From: Penaeus vannamei
Taxonomy: Eukaryota; Arthropoda; Malacostraca; Decapoda; Penaeidae
DNA: 22,500 nt
Reading direction: 5' to 3'
NCBI RefSeq assembly: GCF_042767895.1
Contig: NC_091588.1
Span: 4,811,718 to 4,834,217, forward strand
Shown: piece after piece, positions 12,912 through 22,500 of the stretch
How the letters are laid out: each line of letters begins with the position of its first letter
Position numbering within the stretch: the first letter of the stretch is position 1
The notes under the pieces: model-generated
Database searches by the model: none
What the model was told of the DNA's origin: nothing
What the model saw: the letters and a program-made list of their open reading frames with translations, nothing else
Translations under genes and position numbers: made by a program

Positions 12912-14630
12912 CTCAGTTCAGTTAAGAGTTTAATTTTAGAGTAGTTTATAGAGCATGTAGACAACAGAAGTGAATCTTAAAAACTAGATTGCTTCAGCGC
13001 CACACGTCCCTTCCTCCCTCGGACTTGTGAATTAAAAACTTGATGTTTACGGTTTGACAGTTGACAAATCCTAACACAGAAGTAAATAATCCAGTTATAC
13101 AAAGCGAATGAGAAGCGTCACAATTTCTGCCGATCGCAGACTCTGGCAACCAATCTTATTTTCATACTACGGGTACCCTGTTTCCCCTAAATAAAAAAAA
13201 TGTTAAATTATCACCGCAGTATTTCATTGGTTAAATAATTATGCACATACATGTAGTTATATATTTACACAAAACACAAACTATTAGCAATGCTTTGCTA
13301 ATAGTTTGTTTTAAGTATTCCTACTTTGCAGTCTCTTTTCTACTGAGTATAATGAAGGCATAAATACAAACAATAGTTTACATATTACTTTTATTAGACT
13401 ATTCTCATCTTATAATAATATCAATATTTCTCAAGACTAATGACTAGATGAATAGGAACGAGACAATAAGTGCCGGAAGTAATAAAACATCTGGCAATTA
13501 AATAATGCATTAGGTTAAACATCAATTCCAGTTCATACTTATTTCATTGAGTTTATAAATTCTAGTGTGAAAGTTATTTTGAGAGTAAAAGCGTCTTGTT
13601 TGTACTTTCTTCTGATTATAAACGTGGATTATCTGTACTGCTGACATCTAGTGAGTGGAAATTATTAGAATATTTTCATATTACTGCTATTTATTTACTT
13701 GTTGGTATTTTCTCATTGTCATTTGTGGTTATACGTTCTATCGAGTGTGAATTATTGCTTGAATTAAGGTACCTGGCCGAAGATAAGTCATTGTAAGTAC
13801 TTATAATATCCCTTTAAATAAAGAGATTTCGGGCCAATAGTTTTGCAGTTGATACAAAACAATGGTCATGTCAAGATGGCAGGTTTCTGGAATATCTACG
13901 ATTGTACTTTCCACAAAGGAAAGTCTGGCATGACCCACCCCCCCTACTACGCTTTTTCTATCTAAAAAAAGATTCACGTTTCATATTAAGCTCAGCCGAC
14001 TACACTGCTAATTATAGAATCTATTTCTCTTTCATCGCGTACATTAAGCAACTTTATATAAAAAGACTGAGTACCTACTTTCACTAAAACAATATTTCTC
14101 TTCAAACTATTGTACTGCCCTACTCTAATTAACAGCCAACAACTGCTGGATCTCGTATTAAACATTTTATAATTGAATTAATTGTAAATCTGAGGAAGGA
14201 TTATTTGTTTCGAAAGATATTCTTCACAAGGTCTCTCTCAAACACGGTATTTGATTAATAGTAATCACAAATGACCATTTAAACAGGTTTGAGTTTTTTT
14301 TTTCGTATCCTGTTCCGCCACAGAAAGGACTTTCTTGTCCGATTTTATTGATTTGTCAACAGGATTACTTGAAAAGTTTCTGACGGATTGTGATTATGTT
14401 TTGTGCTTGGGATATCCATGGACCAGGGAATTAAGTGATTAGATTTCGTAGGTGATCTGGATTGCAGTTCGCGTCCAGGACGAAATTAAAGGATTCTGAA
14501 ACCTTACACACAGAGAGGTAACTCCTAGTGGAAAGTTTCTTTAAAAATGTATATATAGTTTTGCTTATTACACAAATTATTTTGAAACCTTTGCTGTCTT
14601 TCAATGTCTATCTCTCTTCATACATGTAAT
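12912..14630. other. AT-rich sequence without recognisable gene
   Basis: Apart from the hairpin at 13,276 I see no conserved coding signal. An open frame at 13,596-13,796 (+, 66 codons) ends one base past a GTAAGT-like donor, and another lies at 13,902-14,087; neither resembles a family I know. AATTAA-type and CTAGTGAGT words recur without clear order. Confidence 0.5.
13276..13309. repeat. Hairpin with 15 bp perfect arms
   Basis: ACAAACTATTAGCAA (13,276-13,290), loop TGCT, TTGCTAATAGTTTGT (13,295-13,309). With one bulged C the pairing extends four more bases. There is no T-run typical of a terminator; a MITE remnant or RNA hairpin is possible. Confidence 0.8.
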
Positions 14631-14786
14631 GTTTGGCACTGGCAAAGTTTTGTGCTCTTTGACTTTTTTTAATTTTATAAATGTGGTTATCGATAATATC
14701 AGATTTCATGTCTATATGTGTGTACATTCATATAATATATATATATATATAAAATTATATATACATACACATATTTGTATATATAC

Positions 14787-14787
<1 letters not shown>

Positions 14788-14817
<30 letters not shown>

Positions 14818-14839
14818 TGTATGTATGTATGTATGTATG

Positions 14840-14898
<59 letters not shown>
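14788..14898. repeat. Compound microsatellite (ATGT)n-(AT)n
   Basis: About 14 ATGT units are followed directly by about 27 AT units, flanked by more TATA/CATA-rich sequence (14,730-14,945). Long open frames of Tyr/Ile or Tyr/Val/Cys/Met here are artefacts of the repeat. Confidence 0.95.
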
Positions 14899-14905
<7 letters not shown>

Positions 14906-14945
14906 CATACATACACACATGTGCAAGTTGAGTGTGTGTGTATGT

Positions 14946-15980
<1,035 letters not shown>

Positions 15981-15984
15981 CAGC

Positions 15985-16355
15985 AGACAAAATTGGGAAT
16001 GATTATCACCAAAACTTATCCCAGTTCCCCTGAATAGATATAAACGACAAAACTGGCTGTGTCTCGCCATAACCTGTCGCATTAGGTAAAACCGGCAGTG
16101 ACTGTCATCGTAATTTGTCGCATCAAGGAAAACTCACAGCGATTGTCACCATAATTTGCCAGTCTTGACCGGTAGTCCGCACAATCTGTTAGCAGGCAAA
16201 ATTGGCAATGACTGTCACCACAATCTATCATACTAAACACAACTGGGTGACTGTCAATCATACCCTATCAGCAGGCCAATTCGGTAGTAACTGTCAATAC
16301 ATTCTCTCATACCAAACAAAGCTGGCACTGACCATCACTCTACTCATAACCCGGC
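15985..16355. repeat. Degenerate minisatellite, unit about 41 bp
   Basis: Around eight units follow the form AAAACTGGCAGTGACTGTCA plus CCATAATCTGTCGCATCAGGC. TGACTGTCA and its variants recur about every 41 bases near 16,098, 16,210 and 16,250, with heavy divergence. One unit is longer than the rest. Confidence 0.75.
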
Positions 16356-16506
16356 CATAAAAGTGACTCACCTGAGAAAGTTTCCTCGACAGGCCAGCCA
16401 GGGAAGGATGTCCACTTTGCGATGGAGAGCAGGATTCACCTCAGGACTCACCAGCGCTGGACTCCCCGCCCCACTGCCCCGGGTTAGGAGGTGGCGGTCC
16501 CTGAAG

Positions 16507-16800
16507 AGAGGTGCAAGGAGGGATTATGATGGAGGGGGACCTGGTGATCTCCGTCTTTTTCTCTTTCTTTTTTCTAGAGGTGCATGGAGGGGGACCTGGT
16601 GATCGTTTTTTCTCTTTCTTTTTTTTTTTTTTTCTAGAGGTGCATGGAGGGATTATGATGGAGGGGGACCTGGTGATCGTTTTTTTTTCTTTCTTTTTTT
16701 TCTAGAGGTGCATGGAGGGATTATGATGGAGGGGGACCTGATCGTCCTTTTCTCTTTCTTTTTTTCTAGAGGTGCATGGAGGGAGACCTGGTGATCTCTC
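16507..16800. repeat. Tandem repeat of 60-69 bp, about 4.5 copies
   Basis: Copies start AGAGGTGCATGGAGGG at 16,507, 16,576, 16,636, 16,704 and 16,768. Each goes on to GGGGGACCTGGTGATC and a T/C-rich tail. Copies 2 and 5 lack the ATTATGATGGAGG segment. Copies are nearly identical apart from that and the T-run length, so the array is recent. It ends in a (TC)n run to about 16,817. Confidence 0.9.
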
Positions 16801-16840
16801 TCTCTCTCTCTCTCTCTGTCTGTTTCTGTGATTTTTGTCT

Positions 16841-17141
16841 AGTTAACTCCGCTGAGAAAATTATGTTTTTGGTCGCATTGGTTAGTATGTTTGTTCGTTG
16901 GTTAGCAGGATAACTCAAAAAAGTTATGAATAGTTTTTTTTATGAAATATTTAATAGAGGTGCGTCTTAGCCTAACTTAGATGCCATTAAATTTTGGTAG
17001 CGATCCGAATATTATTTGTTCGTCTGTTAGTAAGATAACTCAAATTTTAATGATTTCAATGTAATTCTCTAAGTGAGAATATTTATATAGCATCAGTGAT
17101 TTTATTGCCTTGACGGAGGTATGCGCTGAGTGCTTCTAGTT
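16841..17141 (+). mobile_element. Dispersed ~300 bp element of unknown type
   Basis: The stretch runs from AGTTAACTCCGCTGAGAAAA through TTAGCAGGATAACTCAAAAA, TTAAATTTTGGTAGCGATCC and GACGGAGGTATGCGCTGAGT to CTTCTAGTT. I recall this order of blocks (GATAACTC, AAGTTATG, ATTAAATTTTGGTGGTGATCC, GGCGGAGGTTTGCGCTCTCCGAGTGC) from a short repeat dispersed in many invertebrates; this is from memory and was not searched. Both ends carry CTAGTT (16,839-16,844 and 17,136-17,141). A ~33 bp internal segment (TTTGTTCGTTGGTTAGCAGG and on) is repeated at 16,890 and 17,015. No coding capacity. Confidence 0.55.
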
Positions 17142-17400
17142 TTCTCTCTTTTAGTCTGTTTGCCAGATTTTGTCTGATTGTTTCCCCTTTTCGTCTTGCT
17201 TTTCTCTTTGTTTCTCTTTCTATTTTTCTTTCTCTCTCACTCTTTCTATTATTTTCTCTACTTTTCTCTCTTCCACTTTCTCCCATTATTAAATGTGTAT
17301 TTAACCCTCCCCTCTCTCTCTCTCTCTCCGCCCTCCCCCTGTCTCTCTCTCTCTCTCTTTCTCTGTCTGTTTTCACACCTCTTTGTACTCCTTCTCACAT
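17142..17400. repeat. Polypyrimidine tract (CT-rich) on the + strand
   Basis: About 250 bases are overwhelmingly C and T (TTTCTC, CTCTCT words), with (CT)n runs at about 17,311-17,330 and 17,341-17,360. Purines are rare. Open frames across it on either strand are composition artefacts. Confidence 0.85.
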
Positions 17401-17700
17401 ACCCCACCTCTGAGGGACCAATCACAGCAGCGGGTTGACTAGCCACGCCCCAGCATTCGTGACCTGTGACCTGCTCTTTCATCGCCACCCCACACTCGAC
17501 CTCGAATCACGACTCCACCCGGACGCTTCCCTCCTGGGGTGTCACTCCCCTTACCCCCCCGAGTCTCGTCTCCGCTCGGACGCGGCCTGCCCCTGGGGTC
17601 ACCTTCGCCGCAGCCGGGCTACCCCTTGCTCCTTCCTGAACCAGCACGGGATTTAGCCTACGCCCACGCTACGAGTCCCCACCAACATAATAAAACTGTT
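17401..17700. promoter_or_regulatory. GC-rich, CpG-bearing island with CCAAT and GC-type boxes
   Basis: In an otherwise AT-rich or simple-repeat window this patch is GC-rich with many CpGs. ACCAATCAC lies at 17,417-17,425 and CCACGCCC, a GC-box-like site, at 17,443-17,450. An imperfect ~57 bp duplication (units at about 17,504 and 17,561: GAATCACGACTCC against GAGTCTCGTCTCC) also encodes similar peptides in frame. It could be a promoter or first-exon region of a neighbouring gene; no coding family is recognised. Confidence 0.3.
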
Positions 17701-17859
17701 AAAGCGATCAAAAGTGTCTCCATACACCACCAAGTCGGGGAACCTCTAAACCTTGACACCACCCCATCCCCCTCACCCCTCTCCCACCCCTCAACCTCTC
17801 ACCCTTCACCCATGCCCCCCCCCCCCAAAAAAAAATAAGGAAATAAGTTAGATTAAAAA

Positions 17860-17880
17860 AGGACACATACACCGCCCCCC

Positions 17881-17912
<32 letters not shown>

Positions 17913-18398
17913 TGAATTAAGATAAAAAAGGACCCACGTACACCCCCAAAAAAAGATAAAAAAGGAACGCCCCCCCCAAAAAAAAAGAAGAATAAAAATA
18001 AATAAATAAAATAAAATAAAAAAGGACCCACCTACACGCCCCCCTAAGAAGATGAAAAAAAGAATATATATATAAAAAGGACCCACTTACACCCCCCCCA
18101 AAAAAAAGATAAAGGAACGCCCCCCCAAAAAAAAAGAGAATAAAAAAAAATAAAAAAAGGACCCTCCTACAAGCCCCCCCCCAAAAAAAAAAAACATAAA
18201 AAAGGGACCCACCTACACGCCCCCCTCCCCCCCCCCCCCCCCCCCAAAAAAAAAAAAAAAAAAAGGACCCACCTACAAGCCCCCTCCCCCCCACAAAAAA
18301 AGGACCCACCTACACGCCCCCCACCAAAAAAAAGGACCTTCCTACAAGCCCCCCCCCAAAAAAAAAAAAAAAAAAAACATAAAAAAGGGGACCCACCT
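17860..18398. repeat. A/C-rich tandem array, core GGACCCACCTACACG-C(n)-A(n)
   Basis: About ten copies of GGACCCACCTACACGCCCCC and variants (ACAAGC, ACACCC) plus two short ones (GGAACGCCCCCC) are separated by A-runs with GATAAAA or AATAAATA words, spaced from 35 to 90 bases. The + strand is nearly free of T outside one (AT)n run at 17,883-17,908. C-runs reach about 18 bases, so lengths may be unreliable. Confidence 0.85.
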
Positions 18399-18540
18399 AC
18401 TGTAGCAGCAGGTCTGGGCGGCGAGCGAGCGCGGGCGTGGGAGGAGCAGAGAGCGGATGCAGACGTCGGCGCCTCGGTGGTAGACGTCGGTTCTCTCTCG
18501 GGTTCTGCTCACCGCCAGCCACCTGCGGGTCGGGTGGGCG
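18399..18540. other. GC-rich unique segment between the two arrays
   Basis: About 140 non-repetitive, CpG-rich bases separate the C-rich array from the G-rich one. AGACGTCGG occurs twice (18,461-18,469 and 18,482-18,490) at 21 bp spacing; it contains the palindrome GACGTC, the core of CRE-like sites. No gene is recognised. Confidence 0.6.
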
Positions 18541-20370
18541 GGGTGGTGAGTCTGTTTGTGTGTGTAGGGGAGGGGGTTGGTTGGTTAGTGTGGGCGGGTG
18601 GGTGGGCGGGGTTGTGAGTTGGTTTGTGTGTGTAGGGGGGGGGCGGGGTTGTGTGTGTAGGGGGGGGGCGGGGTTGTGAGTTTGTTTGTGTGTGTAGGGG
18701 GGGGGGGTTGGTTGGTTAGTGTGGGTCGGGTTTTGGGAGTTTGTTTGTGTGTGTAGGGGGGGGGTTGTGAGTTTGTTTGTGTGTGTAGGGGGGGGCGGGG
18801 TGGTGAGTTGGTTTGTGTGTGTAGGGCGGGGGGTTGTGAGTTGGTTTGTGTGTTGGGGGGGGGGGGGTTGGTTGGTTAGTGTGGGCGGGTTTTGGGAGTT
18901 TGTTTGTGTGTAGGGGGCGGGGTTGTGAGTTTGTTTGTGTGTGTAGGGGGGTGGGCGGGGTGGTGAGTTGGTTTGTGTGTTGGGGGGTTGATTGGTTGGT
19001 TGGTTAGTGTGGGCGGGGTGGTGAGTTTGTTTGTGTGTAGGGGGCGGGGTTGTGAGTTTGTTTGTGTGTGTAGGGGGGTGGGCGGGGTGGTGAGTTGGTT
19101 TGTGTGTTGGGGGGGGGTTGGTTAGTGTGGGCGGGGTGGTGAGTTTGTTTGTGTGTGTAGGGGGGTGGGCAGGGTGGTGAGTTGGTTTGTGTGTTGGGGG
19201 GGGGGTTGGTTAGTGTGGGCGGGGTGGTGAGTTGGTTTGTGTGTTGGGGGGTTGATTGGTTGGTTGGTTGGGCGGGGTGGTGAGTTTGTTTGTGTGTAGG
19301 GGGCGGGGTTGTGAGTTTGTTTGTGTGTGTAGGGGGGTGGGCGGGGTGGTGAGTTTGTTTGTGTGTAGGGGGCGGGGTGGTGAGTTTGTTTGTGTGTGTA
19401 GGGGGGTGGGCGGGGTGGTGAGTTGGTTTGTGTGTTGGGGGGGGGGTTGGTTAGTGTGGGCGGGGTGGTGAGTTTGTTTGTGTGTTGGGGGGGGGTTGGT
19501 TAGTGTGGGCGGGGTGGTGAGTTTGTTTGTGTGTTGGGGGGGGGGGGTTGGTTAGTGTGGGTCGGGTTTTGGGAGTTTGTTTGTGTGTGTGTAGGGGGGG
19601 GTTGTGAGTTTGTTTGTGTGTGTAGGGTGGGCGGGGTTGTGAGTTTGTGTGTGTTGGGGGGGCGGGGTTGTGAGTTTGTGTGTGTTGGGGGGGCGGGGTT
19701 GTGAGTTTGTTTGTGTGTGTAGGGGGGGTTGTGAGTTTGTTTGTGTGTTAGGGGGTTGTGAATTTGTTTGTGTGTTGGGGGGCTGTGAGTTTGTTTGTGT
19801 GTTGGGGGGGTTGTGAGTTTGTGTGTGTTGGGGGGGTGTTGGTTAGTGTAGGCGGGGTTGTGAGTTTGTTTGTGTGTGTAGGGAGTTTTGGTTAGGGTTT
19901 GTGAGTTTGTTTGTGTGTTGGGGGGGGGGGGGGTGAGGGTTTGTGTGTGTAGGGGGCGGGGTTGTGAGTTTGTTTGTGTGTGTAGGGGGGGTTGTGAGTT
20001 TGTTAGTGTGTTGGGGGGGGTTGGTTAGTGTGGGCGGGGTTGTGAGTTTGTTTGTGTGTGTAGGGGGGGGGGGTAGTGTGGGCGGGTTTGTGAGTTTGTT
20101 TGTGTGTGTAGGGGGGGGGGGAGGGTTGGTTAGTGTGGACGGGGTTGTGAGTTTGTTTGTGTGTGTAGGGGGGGGGGGGGTTAGTGTGGGCGGGTTTGTG
20201 AGTTTGTTTGTGTGTGTAGGGGGGGGGGAGGGTTGGTTAGTGTGGACGGGGTTGTGAGTTTGTTTGTGTGTGTAGGGGGGGGGGTTAGTGTGGGCGGGTT
20301 TTAGGAGTTTGTTAGTGTGTTGGGGGGGGGGGGGGTTGGTTAGTGTGGTCGGGTTTTGGAAGTTTGTTAG
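18541..20370 (+). repeat. G/T-rich minisatellite, unit about 42 bp, about 43 copies
   Basis: The recurring unit is GTGAGTTTGTTTGTGTGTGT, A, a G-run of 5-13, then TTGGTTAGTGTGGGCGGGGT or TGGGCGGGGTG. GAGTT or its variants occur about 43 times over 1.83 kb. Higher-order groups exist (a block with TGTGTTGGGGG and TTGGTTAGTG alternates with GTGTGTAGGGG). The many G-runs of three or more separated by short loops give dense G-quadruplex potential on this strand. Long open frames here are artefacts. Confidence 0.93.
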
Positions 20371-21512
20371 TTTAAGGGTTAAGGGAGGAGGGGGGGGGGG
20401 GGTTGTTGTTGTTAGGTTAGGGTTGGTTAGTTTAAGGGTTAAAGGGTATAAGCGGGAAGTTGTTAGGTTAGGGTTGGTTAGTTTAAGGGTTAGGGGCGGG
20501 TTGTTAGGTTAAGGTTTTGTTAGTTTACGGTTGGGGGGTTGTTAGTTTAAGGGTTAAAGGGGGGGGGGTTGTTAGGTTAGGGTTTTGTTAGGGTTTGTTA
20601 GGTTAAGGGTTAAGGGGGTGTTGTTAGGTTAAGGTTTAAGCGGGAGATTGTTAGGGTTTGTTAGTCTGGGGGGGTTGTTAGGTTAAAGTTTGGGGGGCTT
20701 GTTAGTTTAGGGTTAAGTGGGAGGGTTGTTAGGTTACGGTTTGTTTGTTTAAGACTGGGGGGTTGTTAGGTTAAAAGGGTTTTGTTAGTTTGAGGGTAAA
20801 GTTTTTTTTTGTTAGTTTAGGGTTTGTTTGTTTAAGGGCTAAAGGAGGTTGTTAGTTTAAGGGTTAAGGGGGGGGGGTTGTTAGGTTAGGATTTGTTAGT
20901 TTAAAGTTGGGGGGTTCTTAGTTAAGGGTTAAGGGGGGGTTGTTAGCTTAGGGTTTTGTTAGTTTAAAGTTGGGGGTTGTTAGTTAAGGGTTAAGGGGGG
21001 GTTGTTAGCTTAGGGTTTTGTTAGTTTAAAGTTGGGGGGTTGTTAGTTAAGGGTTAAGGGGGGGGTTGTTAGGTTAGGGTTTTGTTAGTTTAAGGTTTGG
21101 GGTTGTTAGTTAAGGGTTAAGGGGTGGTTGTTAGGCTAGGGTTTGTTTGTTCGTAGTTTATCAATTTTGGATTTGTTAGGTTAGGGTTAAGGGGGTTCGT
21201 TAGTTAAAGATTGGGTGCGTTGTTAGTTTAGGGTTAAGGGGGGGGTATAGTTTGAGTTGTAGGGGTTCGTTAGTTTAAGGTCGGGAGGTTTGTTAGTCTA
21301 TTAGGGCTTGTTAGATTGGAATTTGCTTGTTACGGGATTGTTAGTGTGGAGAGGTTGTTAGTTTAGGCGGTTAGTTAGGTTAGTTAGGTCAGAGTTTGTT
21401 GGATTTGTTAGCTTGTTTTTTGTTTATTTGTTTGGAGAGGTTGTTAGTTTAGGAGTTAGGTTAGTTAGGTTAGAGTTTGTTAGATTGAATTGTGGGTTTG
21501 TTAGTTTGACAG
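20371..21512 (+). repeat. Degenerate TTAGG-like (telomere-type) array
   Basis: Words GTTAGGTTAGGG, GGTTGGTTAG, TTTAAGGGTTAAGGG and TTGTTAG recur throughout, with local exact runs such as TTAGTTAGGTTAGTTAGGTC near 21,370. A higher-order unit (TTGTTAGGTTAGGGTTTTGT, TAGTTTAAGGTTGGGGGG, TTAGTTAAGGGTTAAGG) repeats nearly intact at about 20,880-21,130. TTAGG is the ancestral arthropod telomere repeat. The array is degenerate and internal, not a clean telomere. Confidence 0.75.
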
Positions 21513-21780
21513 ATAAGTAGATATACAAATAGACACATAAACATATAGATGGCTCAATGTACATATAAACAAACAAACAAACAAAATAACATATAATTAA
21601 AATAATGATATAACATAACGAAATAAAGAAACAGATAAACTAAAATCAATAAATGAGAAATACACTGAAAGTTAAAAGGAATTGGTAAGTTAATAAATGA
21701 TAAACATATGAATAAAAATAAATGAATGGGGAATTATGAAGCAGGCTAAAATAACATACATATAACACGGATAATAACAA
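21513..21780. other. A-rich low-complexity sequence
   Basis: A-rich on the + strand with ATAAACAAACAAACAAAC-type units (about 21,565-21,585) and AATAAATGAATAAA words. The switch from the G/T array to this A-rich sequence at about 21,512 is abrupt. No gene is seen. Confidence 0.6.
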
Positions 21781-21805
21781 CAAAAACAACAACAACAACA
21801 ACAAC

Positions 21806-21866
<61 letters not shown>

Positions 21867-21907
21867 GTAACAGTAAACTTAATGATATTTATGGTAATAA
21901 CGTCACC

Positions 21908-21939
<32 letters not shown>

Positions 21940-21980
21940 TAATAATAATAATAATAATAGTAGTAGTAATAATAATAATG

Positions 21981-22043
<63 letters not shown>

Positions 22044-22391
22044 TCAACAACAACAATACTACTACTAATGACAATAATAATAATTCCACTACAACAACTG
22101 CTACTACTGCTATTAATGATAATAACTATAGTAATAGTGTTATCAAAGAATGGCAATACCAACATCAATGATGATAACAAACAACAACAGAAAATATATT
22201 ATCACAATAATTATAACAAGAAAACAACAATACCATCATCAGCAACAATGATAATATTGATAATAATCATAATGTTAATAATAACAAAAATAATAACAAT
22301 AATGGCAATAATAATAATAATAATAATAACAATGATAAAAATTGTAACAATAATAATAGTAATCATAGAAATTATAGACAAGAAATGCTAG
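21781..22391. repeat. AAT-rich trinucleotide microsatellite field
   Basis: It begins with (AAC)n at about 21,787-21,807, passes into (AAT)n to 21,864, and continues as AAT tracts at about 21,907-21,960 and 21,970-22,043. Imperfect AAT/AAC/GAT/ACT triplets then run on almost to the end of the window. Triplet phase changes between blocks. Open frames of Ile or Leu runs are artefacts. Confidence 0.93.
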
Positions 22392-22500
22392 AATAGTGAT
22401 AAATAACAATAACATCAGAATTAATGATAATAAAACCAAAAGAATGATAAGAATAAATATAATACAACCCCTTTGCTCCTGAAAATGAAATAATGATGAT
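22392..22500. other. AT-rich tail of the window
   Basis: Continuing degenerate AAT/ATA-rich sequence, then CAACCCCTTTGCTCCTG, the first non-repetitive bases after the field. Nothing more can be said. Confidence 0.4.

Noticed and set aside
13596..13796. 66-codon + strand frame ending near a GTAAGT donor, as a first exon for the promoter-like cluster
   Set aside because: The start is over 700 bases from the cluster, there is no conserved motif, and AT-rich chance frames of this size are common here.
17708..18309. Gly/Phe-rich - strand open frames
   Set aside because: Products of A- and C-runs in the A/C array; no stable frame across units.
18541..20370. CRISPR-like array
   Set aside because: Units have no unique spacers, lengths vary, and the setting is a eukaryotic genome with spliced genes.
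18437..20512. Gly/Val/Cys-rich + strand open frames resembling a repeat protein
   Set aside because: The unit is not a fixed multiple of three and the G-runs vary in length, so no frame persists. The array, not a protein, explains them.
21746..22391. Ile-, Leu- and Val-rich open frames of up to 175 codons
   Set aside because: Artefacts of the AAT repeat; they look like membrane segments but have no other protein character.

Overview
This is nuclear DNA of an animal. It carries one split protein-coding gene with thirteen GT-AG-spliced exons, several decayed retrotransposons, and an exceptional load of micro- and minisatellites. The repeat style (a 266 bp perfect AG tract, long AAT tracts, arrays built on TTAGG-like words) and the retroelement families point to a decapod crustacean, most likely a penaeid shrimp. 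That taxonomic call is inference from style, not from a marker gene.

Region 1 (1 to about 9,930, + strand) is the orthologue of ANKZF1/Vms1, the peptidyl-tRNA-cleaving release factor of ribosome-associated quality control. Thirteen coding exons between 488 and 9324 join in one reading frame to give 687 residues and a stop. Only a short N-terminal piece seems to lie upstream of the window. Domain order matches the family: C2H2 zinc finger, acidic linker, VLRF1 release-factor domain with its candidate catalytic glutamine, basic low-complexity linker, ankyrin repeats, charged coiled coil, and a C-terminal Cys4 zinc finger. The 3' UTR ends after an AATAAA signal at 9900. The two largest introns hold decayed TAACC/CCTAA-type sequence, a decayed 21-22 bp minisatellite, a GATA-type tract and two copies of a dispersed repeat.

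Region 2 (about 10,030-12,650) contains two dead non-LTR retrotransposon (LINE) pieces lying tail to tail: an endonuclease segment on + (10,194-11,082) and the reverse-transcriptase C-terminal segment on - (about 11,169-11,766). Beyond them is unrecognised sequence with a tRNA-like B-box.

Region 3 (about 12,650-16,350) has no recognisable gene. It holds a promoter-like cluster (E-box, two CCAAT boxes, YY1-like site), two near-perfect hairpins, TATG/AT and AG microsatellites and a 41 bp degenerate minisatellite.

Region 4 (16,500-22,500) is almost all repeats: a 60-69 bp tandem repeat; a ~300 bp element of a type I recall as widely dispersed in invertebrates; a GC-rich patch with promoter-like boxes; an A/C-rich array; then, across a short GC-rich unique segment, a 3 kb G/T-rich block made of a ~42 bp G-rich minisatellite that passes into degenerate TTAGG-like telomeric sequence; and finally an AAT-rich microsatellite field. 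The base composition of the + strand flips from C-rich to G-rich near 18,400, the most striking large-scale structure in the window. I do not see a novel multi-gene system here.
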